DNA of 15,785 bases from Syntrophaceae bacterium (lineage in GTDB: Bacteria > Desulfobacterota > Desulfomonilia > Desulfomonilales > Desulfomonilaceae), in the NCBI GenBank assembly GCA_014874425.1, contig JACWAG010000235.1, forward strand, positions 1 to 15,785, given 5' to 3'. The translations under genes and the position numbers were made by a program. Shown piece by piece: positions 8,660-15,489 of this stretch. The notes under the pieces were generated by a model. It did not search any database. It was not told the origin of the DNA and worked only from the letters and a program-made list of their open reading frames with translations. The first letter of the stretch is position 1. Every line of letters starts with the position of its first letter.

Positions 8660-8725
8660 CAATCTGTTTTTATTAATTTCAAAAGGACATGGCAAGTTGT
8701 GAGATGAAGTCACGGCGTTATTGCT

Positions 8726-8749
8726 AATATGAATATATAGCTTCATATT
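8726..8749. repeat. AT-rich inverted repeat upstream of the mla promoter
   Basis: AATATGAA (8726-8733) and TTCATATT (8742-8749) are perfect 8-bp inverted arms around an 8-nt centre. The repeat ends 12 nt before the candidate -35 box of the mla operon, a suitable place for an activator or repressor dimer. It cannot be assigned to a regulator family from sequence alone. Confidence 0.35.
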
Positions 8750-8761
8750 TTCATTAAGATA

Positions 8762-8791
8762 TTGACTTTTATTAACAGAATATATTAGAAT
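8762..8791 (+). promoter_or_regulatory. Candidate sigma70 promoter of the mla operon
   Basis: TTGACT (8762-8767) and TAGAAT (8786-8791) each match the consensus hexamers at 5 of 6 positions with an 18-nt spacer in AT-rich DNA. The predicted start is near 8798, leaving a leader of about 98 nt before the mlaE ATG. The leader contains the stem-loop at 8833-8860. Confidence 0.5.
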
Positions 8792-8832
8792 CAACACGAA
8801 CCTATTACTGTAACTGCTTTTAGGGAAATGTA

Positions 8833-8860
8833 GTTTATCAGTTATTAACTGAAGTTAAAC
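8833..8860 (+). promoter_or_regulatory. Imperfect stem-loop in the mla operon leader
   Basis: GTTTA (8833-8837) plus TCAGTT (8838-8843) pair with AACTGA (8847-8852) and TAAAC (8856-8860) around the 3-nt loop ATT, with a 3-nt bulge at 8853-8855. That is 11 paired positions between the candidate promoter and mlaE. It could be an operator or an RNA structure that affects translation. It has no T-run, so it is not a terminator. Confidence 0.3.
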
Positions 8861-8895
8861 CAAAAATACATTCTTGATTTATCGAAAGACTTAGG

Positions 8896-9684
8896 ATGCG
8901 GTCAGACAACTTTCTGCAATCGTCTATCACGGGAATACTTGAAACCACTCAGGATTGGCTCGCTCAATTCGGTGGAATACTTATGTTTCTGGGATCATTT
9001 ATTTACTGGACGTCTAAACCACCATACCGCATTCGGGAGATATTCAGACAGATGGATTTCGTTGGCGTCCAATCTGGAATGTTAATAGTCATGACAGGGG
9101 CGTTCACGGGAATGGTTAGCGCCCTTCAGGGATATAACGGCATGAGCCGTTACGGAGCGGGATCACTGGTTGGGGCCACGACCGCTTTGGCGTTGGCAAG
9201 AGAATTAGGTCCAGTCTTAACAGGTCTCATGGTTGTCGGAAGGGTAGGATCGGCAATGACAGCGGAGCTTGGCAGCATGCGCATCACGCAGCAGATTGAC
9301 GCCATTTCCAGTATGGCGGTAGCGCCGATTCAATACCTTGTATCTCCGCGTATTATCGCGACAACTCTAACCCTGCCTTTTCTATCGGTAGTTTTTGGAT
9401 TTTCCGGAATGGTTGGAGCCTATATCATATCAACGGAATACTTGCACATTGACGCGGGCGCTTTCATGTCAGGCATTAGGGACTACATGACGCCTAACGA
9501 CGTTACACAAGGGCTTATCAAGGCCTTTGTTTTTGGCCTTATCCTGTCTCTGGTGGCGTGTTTCAAAGGCTATAACGCCAGCGGAGGGTCGCGAGGTGTT
9601 GGGGTAGCCACGACTCAATCAGTTGTGCTATCATCGGTTCTAATTCTGTTCTCAGATTATGTCATGACGACAATTATGTTTTGA
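8896..9684 (+). CDS. mlaE: MlaE-type ABC transporter permease (phospholipid/MCE system)
   Basis: This is an inner-membrane permease of the Mla/MCE lipid transporters, which works as a dimer with MlaF and MlaD to move phospholipid between membranes. The 262 residues are typical of the family. Recognisable features are the conserved cytoplasmic segment ARELGPVLTGLMVVGRVGSA (101-120) followed by E124 and QQIDAI, and the C-terminal KGYNASGGSRGVGVATT (224-240). Hydrophobic segments lie near 24-40, 57-78, 106-122, 148-180, 207-224 and 240-262. The start codon has only a weak Shine-Dalgarno (TTAGG immediately before the ATG), so translation may be modest. It heads a run mlaE-mlaF-mlaD-unknown with gaps of 31, 16 and 9 nt. 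Confidence 0.92.
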   Translation: MRSDNFLQSSITGILETTQDWLAQFGGILMFLGSFIYWTSKPPYRIREIFRQMDFVGVQSGMLIVMTGAFTGMVSALQGYNGMSRYGAGSLVGATTALALARELGPVLTGLMVVGRVGSAMTAELGSMRITQQIDAISSMAVAPIQYLVSPRIIATTLTLPFLSVVFGFSGMVGAYIISTEYLHIDAGAFMSGIRDYMTPNDVTQGLIKAFVFGLILSLVACFKGYNASGGSRGVGVATTQSVVLSSVLILFSDYVMTTIMF

Positions 9685-9715
9685 TTCGGGAACACCACGG
9701 TTTTCGCGAGTAAGT

Positions 9716-10462
9716 ATGATCCAAGTCGATAATGTTCAGAAAAGATTTGCTCAGCAGGAGGTACTCCGAGGCGTGAGCTTCGAAGTCAAACAAGGGTCCA
9801 TAACGACGCTTATAGGAAGGTCGGGAGCCGGTAAATCCTTGCTGTTACGTCACTTGATCGGTCTGGATCAACCGGACTCCGGCAGAATAATGATTGACGG
9901 CACAGATATAGTTGGAATGCGGACATCTGAGCTTAACGGAATCAGAAGACGCTTAGGGGTATTGTTCCAGGACGGCGCTCTTTTTGATTCGATGTCCGTT
10001 AGGGACAATGTGGCATTCCCTTTGAGAGAACACACTACACTCAGTGAAAGAGAAATATTGGATGAGGCTGCTCAAAAACTTGAATTGGTAGGACTTTTAA
10101 GTCATGGGAGCAAATATCCGTCTGAGCTTTCCGGCGGCATGAGGAAACGGGTTGGTCTGGCAAGAGCACTAGCGCTCGGCCCGGACCTGGTATTCTTTGA
10201 TGAGCCTACCAGTGGCCTTGATCCCATAACTCGAGGAGCAATCTACCGGCTCATCGAGACCACTCATGTTGATGGAGAGATTACCTACTTTCTCGTTAGT
10301 CATGACATCACGGGAGTCATGGCTATTTCGGATGAAGTCATAATGTTACATCAAGGAAGAATCGTCGCGCAAGGAACGCCAGAGGGTTTCAGGACCAACC
10401 CGGATCCAGTAGTTCAGCAGTTTTTATTAGGATCTCCAGACGGTCCAATCGCGATCGATTGA
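9716..10462 (+). CDS. mlaF: MlaF-type ABC transporter ATP-binding protein
   Basis: This is the ATPase that powers the Mla/MCE lipid transporter on the cytoplasmic face of the inner membrane. The 248 residues contain every expected ABC motif: Walker A GRSGAGKS (34-41), Q-loop Q85 in LFQDGALFDSMSVRDNV (83-99, a sequence typical of MlaF), signature LSGGM (138-142), Walker B LVFFDE (158-163, catalytic E163), D-loop SGLD (166-169) and H-loop H196. The C-terminus ends near FLLGSPDGPI, as in other MlaF-like proteins. No strong Shine-Dalgarno precedes the ATG (GAGTAAGT only). It lies between mlaE and mlaD on the same strand. Confidence 0.93.
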   Translation: MIQVDNVQKRFAQQEVLRGVSFEVKQGSITTLIGRSGAGKSLLLRHLIGLDQPDSGRIMIDGTDIVGMRTSELNGIRRRLGVLFQDGALFDSMSVRDNVAFPLREHTTLSEREILDEAAQKLELVGLLSHGSKYPSELSGGMRKRVGLARALALGPDLVFFDEPTSGLDPITRGAIYRLIETTHVDGEITYFLVSHDITGVMAISDEVIMLHQGRIVAQGTPEGFRTNPDPVVQQFLLGSPDGPIAID

Positions 10463-10478
10463 GAAAGGCAAACAGATT

Positions 10479-11507
10479 ATGGACAAGTTTCCCATTCAAG
10501 CCAGGGTCGGTTTGTTCTTTTTAGTCGCTGTAGCGATCCTTGCTTATGTGTGGTTCAGGGTCCTGGACTACAGTTTCAGGGAAGGTTTTAATCTTAAAGC
10601 CAGTTTCACGTCTGTTGAAGGGTTGGCCCAAGGTAGCCAGGTACAGATCGCGGGCATAAAGGTAGGTCAGGTTAAAGATATAACTTTTAACCCTGAAACC
10701 GGAAAAGCGACAGTGTCAATGCTCATCAACGACGCTTATAGGAATATGATCCCTGAAGGCTCTCGAGTCCTCGTAAAAACCAAAGGATTACTAGGAGATA
10801 AATACCTTGTGATAGAGCCAGGGAAGCCAAATGCCCGGAAACTAAAACCCGGAGAAGAAATCAAGTCGGTGTTCGAACCAGTGGACACGCAGAAGATGTT
10901 TGAAAGTCTGGCGCTTGTTTCACAAGACCTTCAGGCGATTACTTCAGTGACAAAGAAAGAACTGGTCGACGATAAAGGCTCGGAAAAAGTCGATCACATC
11001 ATTAACAATACCGATGTCCTCATGAAAGAGGCTAAAGATATTATGACCAAGAACAAGGACAAGATAAATAACACCATAGACAACACGGACTCGGCTACTA
11101 AAGGCATGAATGAAATTGTTTCACTGAACAAAAACAAGGTTAACCAATTGGTCAACAATTTTGAATCATTTTCCAAGGGCATCGATAAGACTGGGGTCAA
11201 ATTCGACAAACTGGCCAATGATCTGGACGCCCTTACTACGGATGTCCGTTCAGGCCGAGGGACCTTGGGCAGACTTGTAAGTGACGAATCTCTATATCGG
11301 GACGCTCACGCCCTGATTCGAGACGTCAGGGGAATATCCAATAGAATTCAGTATGGTCCCGGGACTGTAGGGAGATTGATCAACGATCCTGAAATGTATT
11401 TTGAGGCTCGTCGCGCAATCCGGAACATGAACAAAACAGCGGAGGACATTTCCGAAGTCACACCTATAAGCACCTTAGCGATAATCCTCGGGTCGATCTT
11501 CAGATAA
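10479..11507 (+). CDS. mlaD: MlaD-type MCE-domain lipid-binding protein with long helical tail
   Basis: This is the membrane-anchored periplasmic MCE subunit of the lipid transporter. One N-terminal transmembrane helix (about 10-27) is followed by a single MCE domain (about 37-115: VEGLAQGSQVQIAGIKVGQV, then KTKGLLGDKYLVIEPG). At 342 residues it is about twice the length of E. coli MlaD (183). The extra part is helical and polar. It includes three tandem 25-residue units (171-195, 196-220, 221-245) and then two copies of a G-T-[LV]-G-R-L motif (261-266 and 295-300) spaced 34 residues apart, the latter common in longer MCE proteins. Such tails are known to line a channel or bridge the periplasm in other MCE proteins; that role here is inference. 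The start is preceded by GAGAAAGG, and the stop codon overlaps the Shine-Dalgarno of the next gene. Confidence 0.88.
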   Translation: MDKFPIQARVGLFFLVAVAILAYVWFRVLDYSFREGFNLKASFTSVEGLAQGSQVQIAGIKVGQVKDITFNPETGKATVSMLINDAYRNMIPEGSRVLVKTKGLLGDKYLVIEPGKPNARKLKPGEEIKSVFEPVDTQKMFESLALVSQDLQAITSVTKKELVDDKGSEKVDHIINNTDVLMKEAKDIMTKNKDKINNTIDNTDSATKGMNEIVSLNKNKVNQLVNNFESFSKGIDKTGVKFDKLANDLDALTTDVRSGRGTLGRLVSDESLYRDAHALIRDVRGISNRIQYGPGTVGRLINDPEMYFEARRAIRNMNKTAEDISEVTPISTLAIILGSIFR

Positions 11508-11516
11508 GGAGCCCCC

Positions 11517-12959
11517 ATGGGCCTTCCCGCCACTAAACGTAAGGCCTTAACTAATGAGCCTGCGAGACCTGATGAACGACCTTTCTCCGATCTCACGCAG
11601 GGGAGGACAGAGCGCTCTATCTTTGTCCGTTCACTGGGGACTTTTCTTCGGATCATGTACTCAATCTTACCTACGGTCTTGGTCATTGGAGCCACATCTT
11701 CAGCTCATGGCGCAATTTATGACTATATAAAGTTTACCAGGCCGAGTGGTTTCTTTGCGGTCGATCCTGATTCTGTAATCCGGTCCATGGACCCGACCGC
11801 GGATCGACGAACCTGGCGCGTGGGTAAGACTTGGGGCTTTCCTCCGTTCTTTATGAAATCGAAGGTTCCGGGTCTCTTTGAAAGGCTCGACATTCTCTAT
11901 CCTTTGGCGTTCAAAGAAGATTCAAAATTTAACAGGAAGATCAAGATTATTCCATTATTCGAAAGTCGGTGGTCAAAAATACCTCCTTTTGACTATTACA
12001 CCAGATTCTTGACCATGTACAAAGGTCGCTCCGATATGGGCCAGGATTATTCAGGTTTTTTTCCTTTCTATGGTTATAGCTATCGAAGATTCGGCGTAGA
12101 CCGAAACATGTTTTTCCTGTTTCCCCTCTATTACGAAAGTGAAGATGACGGGGCCAAGACGTACAGGTTTTTATGGCCCCTGATTACCTATGCCAATAAT
12201 CAACACAGGTCTACATTAAAGGTTTGGCCTCTATTTGGAACGGACCACATCCGAAATGATTATAATAACAGGTTCCTTTTATGGCCTTTATTTCAAATTA
12301 CCGACAAATACATGGGACAGGAACAGTGGACTTCGCTAAAGGCCCTGCCATTTCCCCTTTATGTTTGCAGCCAGACCAATTACGATTACAATCTTGATCT
12401 TTTGTGGCCACTATTTGCTTACTACAAGCATTACGCCACAGGTCATCAGCGGTATTCTTTAAGACCTTTGTTCACATACGGATACGGTGGAGGGGTAGAA
12501 GAATTCAGCTTTCTTTTTTATTCATCCAAAAAGGATAGGCGCTCAGGGACGTCTTCTTCTAGCACTGATGACTATATATCCCTGGCTGCGGATGAAATCG
12601 TGACAGAGCGAAAATTCTTTTTCATGAGCGCAATACAAAAACGTTATAGAAAAGGACTCCTTGTCTACGCCAAATATCGTTTCTGGCCTTTTGCTGAATA
12701 CACATGGGACGCCGCTAAGGGAAGCCACTGGAAAGTTCCCGAGATCATACCGGTAAAGAATGATTGGTGGGATTTGAATTTGGGCAGATTCCTCAGATTA
12801 GTTGACCTTAGAGATACACCCATAACTAGAGAATTGAGTCTGTTCTTTGGGTTGAGCAGACAGAATCAAATCAAGACATTACCTCAAATTGCGGCTCCGC
12901 CTACATCCGGTGATGATAACTGGACGGAATTAATCCAAGGGTCTTTCAGAAAAAACTAA
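11517..12959 (+). CDS. Exported WPLF-repeat protein of unknown function, last gene of the mla operon
   Basis: This 480-residue protein belongs to no family that I can name. AAGGAG overlaps the mlaD stop (TAAGGAG) and sits 5 nt before the ATG, so translation is probably coupled to mlaD. A long charged N-region (1-38) precedes a hydrophobic stretch (about 41-60) and SSAHGA, which looks like a signal peptide cleaved near residue 65. The mature part is rich in Tyr, Phe and Trp and contains repeats of a hydrophobic-[FWR]-P-[LF]-[FYI] core: IIPLF 144, FFPFY 181, LFPLY 201, LWPLI 219, VWPLF 236, LWPLF 255, LPFPLY 277, LWPLF 296, LRPLF 315 and FWPF 389. From 183 to 317 the prolines recur every 17-21 residues. 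Alternating aromatic and polar residues suggest beta-strands, and an outer-membrane or periplasmic beta structure is likely but unproven. Its place behind mlaEFD suggests an envelope partner in lipid transport. Confidence 0.8.
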   Translation: MGLPATKRKALTNEPARPDERPFSDLTQGRTERSIFVRSLGTFLRIMYSILPTVLVIGATSSAHGAIYDYIKFTRPSGFFAVDPDSVIRSMDPTADRRTWRVGKTWGFPPFFMKSKVPGLFERLDILYPLAFKEDSKFNRKIKIIPLFESRWSKIPPFDYYTRFLTMYKGRSDMGQDYSGFFPFYGYSYRRFGVDRNMFFLFPLYYESEDDGAKTYRFLWPLITYANNQHRSTLKVWPLFGTDHIRNDYNNRFLLWPLFQITDKYMGQEQWTSLKALPFPLYVCSQTNYDYNLDLLWPLFAYYKHYATGHQRYSLRPLFTYGYGGGVEEFSFLFYSSKKDRRSGTSSSSTDDYISLAADEIVTERKFFFMSAIQKRYRKGLLVYAKYRFWPFAEYTWDAAKGSHWKVPEIIPVKNDWWDLNLGRFLRLVDLRDTPITRELSLFFGLSRQNQIKTLPQIAAPPTSGDDNWTELIQGSFRKN

Positions 12960-12984
12960 TTCATTTTAGCAGTAGAAATTTAAA

Positions 12985-13025
12985 GAGCTGGCTGGTGTCT
13001 ATACCAGTCAGCTCATGCTGTTTTT
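12985..13025. terminator. Bidirectional Rho-independent terminator between convergent operons
   Basis: GAGCTGGCTGGT (12985-12996) pairs with ACCAGTCAGCTC (13003-13014) over 12 positions with one G-U pair and a 6-nt loop. On the plus strand TTTTT follows at 13021-13025 after 6 nt. On the minus strand the stem is followed at once by TTTAAATTT. It can end both the mla operon and the heptaheme cytochrome gene. Confidence 0.7.
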
Positions 13026-13080
13026 AGGCTCTATAAGATGTAAAGCTTACAGAAAGGGTTGGGGTTGTTATTGTTGCCGG

Positions 13081-14784
13081 CTATTTGTGCTCTCCGTGCT
13101 CCTCTTTAGCGCCATAGCCGAAGATCATGGCCTTAAAATTCTCACCAATTGTTTCTCCGGTTGTGGCTAAATACAGGTGAGCTATTAGGAAGGCTGCGAA
13201 AAGGGCCCCTAGAATGTAGTGAATTAGGGCCAAAACCCATAGGCCTCCAATAGCTTTAATGAATCCTCCGAAAGTCTCCGGATACATGTAAAGGATACCG
13301 CTAATTAGCAGAAGAGGCATTAACAGCAACTGAAATTTCAGGTATGCGATTTTCTGCAGAGGATTAAATTTGTTATCCTCTGTGGGCGCATAAGGATGCG
13401 GTTCATGCTTGAATATTCCGTACCCGTAGAATTTCGCCTGTTTGATCATTCCACCAGGGATGTCTCCCTTTTTGGGTATGTAGTGTCTGATTCGACCACT
13501 GAGTATCGCGTACAGAAACCACAGGGCCCATGTTATAACAGCGGCCCAACCAAACCAGTTGTGAACATTAACCGCCCAATTGAAGCGCTCGTGGAAAGAT
13601 TCAGGCCAATGGATCATGGCGCCGGTGATTATAAGCATTATTATACATAGGGCTTGGAACCAGTGCCAGATACGCTCAAATATCGGATGAAGATATATCT
13701 TTTCACTGGCCCCGTGATGGAAACCTTTTCTCCTCGTCAGAATTCTAAGTCCGCCGTGGAAGACTGGCAAGGCGAAGGTCCCTAAAACAACGAGAATGAT
13801 AATCAAATCTAGAATAGGAATGCGGTTGGCGCCAACGACATAGCTGAACCTCTTGAAAAGGTCCGCATTGATAAAATGAGTTTGCAGAATATACGTCATC
13901 AGATTAGTGGGAGTTGGTTTTGTCTTTGACAATACGGAAAACTTGGAGTGGCAATTTTCACAACTCACCATCTTCAGTTTTACCGCAGGGATGTTGTGCA
14001 CTCCGGGTTTGGCGCCCTGATGACAATTGAGGCAGGCTATTTTCATATGCATGCCGGGCTGGTTCAGGCCTTTGTGTTGTTTGAGGGTGTTCATGCCATA
14101 AGCAGTGTGGCAATTTAAACAAACCTTGGCCTTGAATTCTTTGTCATATGTCGATTGCGCCTGACCGTAATGAACATTATGACACCCTATGCATGGTGGG
14201 GCTTTGGGGCCAGCCCTTTTTCCATCAGCGCCGGCCTGAATAGCTCCAGAAACCGAAGACGCTGAAATCTCGGCATTTTTCCCATGAGCGCTTGCCTGCA
14301 TGCTGTCCACGGCATCTTCGTGGCATTCCTTGCAATCGACTGGCGCCAGGCGCTGGTTATGGGGCACATCCGGAATGTCCTTGTGGCAGTTTACACACAT
14401 CAAATCCTTGTGAATGCTGTCTCCGAACTTCTTCTCATCAATGGATAGATTAAGTTCCCCAAATATGTAAGGAGGTTTCACCCTGGGTGGGACGGGCTTA
14501 TCTCCGACATTTACCTGATCTGCAAGATCTTCCTTGCTCATATTGAGAATGTCTGGATTGTGACATCCTAAGCATGTTTGATTGTCGACTTCCCTGGGTT
14601 CCGGCGCAGGGGATGGTTTTGCCTCCGCTGGCTGAGCGTTATTTTCGGTGTTTTCCGTCGGAACCGCATCGGCCGCAAAACCTGACCGATCATAATCTGT
14701 GAAAAACAACCCGTACAGCCCTACAAATACTGCAACAATAAGCGGTATCGAGGACTTTCTTAGCGGTTTATTAGCTGAAATCAT
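13081..14784 (-). CDS. Heptaheme cytochrome c fused to a diheme cytochrome b membrane domain (CbcL/FdnI-like)
   Basis: This is a probable quinone-linked membrane electron-transfer protein of 567 residues. A hydrophobic N-terminus (about 12-28) serves as signal peptide or anchor. The periplasmic part has seven CxxCH heme c sites starting at C71, C130, C151, C198, C222, C251 and C275. An Ala/Gly-rich linker (about 162-196) lies between the third and fourth. The C-terminal part (about 322-545) has five hydrophobic segments and resembles the b-type subunits of hydrogenases and formate dehydrogenases (HydC/FdnI). H374, H408, H522 and H536 are the likely ligands of two b hemes; the 14-residue spacing of the last pair matches FdnI. 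Geobacter CbcL has the same order of parts but nine c hemes. AAGGAG lies 7 nt before the ATG. The gene has its own promoter and stands downstream of cytochrome c3. Electron direction cannot be told from sequence. Confidence 0.85.
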   Translation of the reverse strand: MISANKPLRKSSIPLIVAVFVGLYGLFFTDYDRSGFAADAVPTENTENNAQPAEAKPSPAPEPREVDNQTCLGCHNPDILNMSKEDLADQVNVGDKPVPPRVKPPYIFGELNLSIDEKKFGDSIHKDLMCVNCHKDIPDVPHNQRLAPVDCKECHEDAVDSMQASAHGKNAEISASSVSGAIQAGADGKRAGPKAPPCIGCHNVHYGQAQSTYDKEFKAKVCLNCHTAYGMNTLKQHKGLNQPGMHMKIACLNCHQGAKPGVHNIPAVKLKMVSCENCHSKFSVLSKTKPTPTNLMTYILQTHFINADLFKRFSYVVGANRIPILDLIIILVVLGTFALPVFHGGLRILTRRKGFHHGASEKIYLHPIFERIWHWFQALCIIMLIITGAMIHWPESFHERFNWAVNVHNWFGWAAVITWALWFLYAILSGRIRHYIPKKGDIPGGMIKQAKFYGYGIFKHEPHPYAPTEDNKFNPLQKIAYLKFQLLLMPLLLISGILYMYPETFGGFIKAIGGLWVLALIHYILGALFAAFLIAHLYLATTGETIGENFKAMIFGYGAKEEHGEHK

Positions 14785-14859
14785 CTTTCAACTCCTTGAC
14801 TTATCGCTATATTTGAATTGAATGGGGAATTGGTCGACCGTAAAAAAACAGTCGGTATT

Positions 14860-14887
14860 ATTACATCTATATTAAGATGTTGGTCAA
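14860..14887 (-). promoter_or_regulatory. Candidate sigma70 promoter of the cytochrome c/b fusion gene
   Basis: On the minus strand TTGACC (14887-14882) and TGTAAT (14865-14860) each match consensus at 5 of 6 positions with a 16-nt spacer. It lies between the cytochrome c3 terminator and the fusion gene, about 75 nt before the start codon, so the fusion gene can be expressed independently of c3. Confidence 0.5.
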
Positions 14888-14903
14888 GAACATTCGCAAA
14901 AAC

Positions 14904-14937
14904 AAAAAGGGCTTCTTCATTTAGAAGAAACCCTTTT
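14904..14937 (-). terminator. Rho-independent terminator after cytochrome c3
   Basis: Read on the minus strand, AAAAGGG-T-TTCTTC (14937-14924) pairs with GAAGAA-G-CCCTTTT (14918-14905) around a 5-nt loop; the one internal position is a T·G wobble. The stem runs into TTTTTGTTTTT. This is a good terminator 47 nt past the cytochrome c3 stop codon. Confidence 0.75.
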
Positions 14938-14983
14938 AAAGAAAAAAAATCTATAAAGCGCTAATTAGGAAAAACCGATTTGC

Positions 14984-15391
14984 CTATTTCTTTTTCTGGT
15001 GACATTTGGCGCAGGTCACGGGGCCAGTCGGTTTGTTTTCATTCTTGAATTTTTTGTGACAGGTCTGGCACCTTTCATGATAAGCCTTTTCAAGCTTCAC
15101 GACCTTTCCATTGTCCTCAAGCTTGTGGCATGCCGAGCATTTCTTTACTTCGTCCCCTTCCTTCCAAACGTTCTTGCCGTCCTTGTAATCATGGTGACAG
15201 GTTGTACACTTTGCGGCTTTGTGTTTGGCGTGTGGAAAAAGGACTGGACCTTGCTTGAAACTCTTGAAGAGGTCGGAATGAATCGTAATGTCCCCTTCAG
15301 GGGCCTTGTTAGCGGCAAAAGCAAGCCCAACCATCAATGTAGCTGAAAAAACTACTAACAGGCAAAAAGCGATCTTTTCTCTAATCTGCAT
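14984..15391 (-). CDS. Periplasmic tetraheme cytochrome c3 (class III)
   Basis: This is a small soluble electron carrier, typically the partner of periplasmic hydrogenases in sulfate reducers. I choose the ATG at 15391 (135 residues) because GGGAGG (15404-15399) lies 7 nt upstream and the product then begins with a normal signal peptide (residues 1-27, cleaved after AFA). An in-frame ATG 45 nt earlier lacks such a site. The four heme sites are C62-H66, C85-H89, C108-H112 and C127-H131, all CxxCH. H54, H57, H67 (in CHHDY) and H105 stand where the sixth heme ligands fall in Desulfovibrio c3, so all four hemes should be bis-histidine. The protein is lysine-rich around the hemes, as in type I c3. 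It follows a hydrogenase maturation protease gene by 98 nt and is closed by a terminator. No convincing promoter was found in that 98-nt gap. Confidence 0.9.
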   Translation of the reverse strand: MQIREKIAFCLLVVFSATLMVGLAFAANKAPEGDITIHSDLFKSFKQGPVLFPHAKHKAAKCTTCHHDYKDGKNVWKEGDEVKKCSACHKLEDNGKVVKLEKAYHERCQTCHKKFKNENKPTGPVTCAKCHQKKK

Positions 15392-15429
15392 ATTTGAGCC
15401 TCCCAATACTAATGAAAAACTGCATCGAT

Positions 15430-15451
15430 AGGCCACCGATAGTAGCGGCCT
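15430..15451 (-). other. Hairpin in the leader between the hydrogenase protease gene and cytochrome c3
   Basis: On the minus strand AGGCCGCT and GGTGGCCT can form an 8-position stem (two G-U pairs) around a 6-nt loop, and a T5 run follows 9 nt later. It may be a weak terminator or attenuator, or a processing site that stabilises the downstream c3 message. The T-run is too distant for a confident terminator call. Confidence 0.3.
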
Positions 15452-15489
15452 AATTTCTCCATCGTTGGCGTAGTATAGTTTAGCACTGT

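Noticed and set aside
8689..8727. Twelve-codon open frame in the dnaE-mlaE intergenic region as a leader peptide
   Set aside because: AAGGA ends only one base before its ATG, too close to work as a Shine-Dalgarno, and there is no attenuator structure linked to it.
14187..14369. Minus-strand 60-codon open frame inside the cytochrome c/b gene
   Set aside because: It lies out of frame inside a gene with seven heme motifs and a clear membrane domain, and has no independent support.
15392..15436. Upstream ATG at 15436 as the start of cytochrome c3
   Set aside because: The ATG at 15391 has GGGAGG at 7 nt and gives a clean signal peptide; the longer form adds 15 residues before it without a comparable ribosome site.
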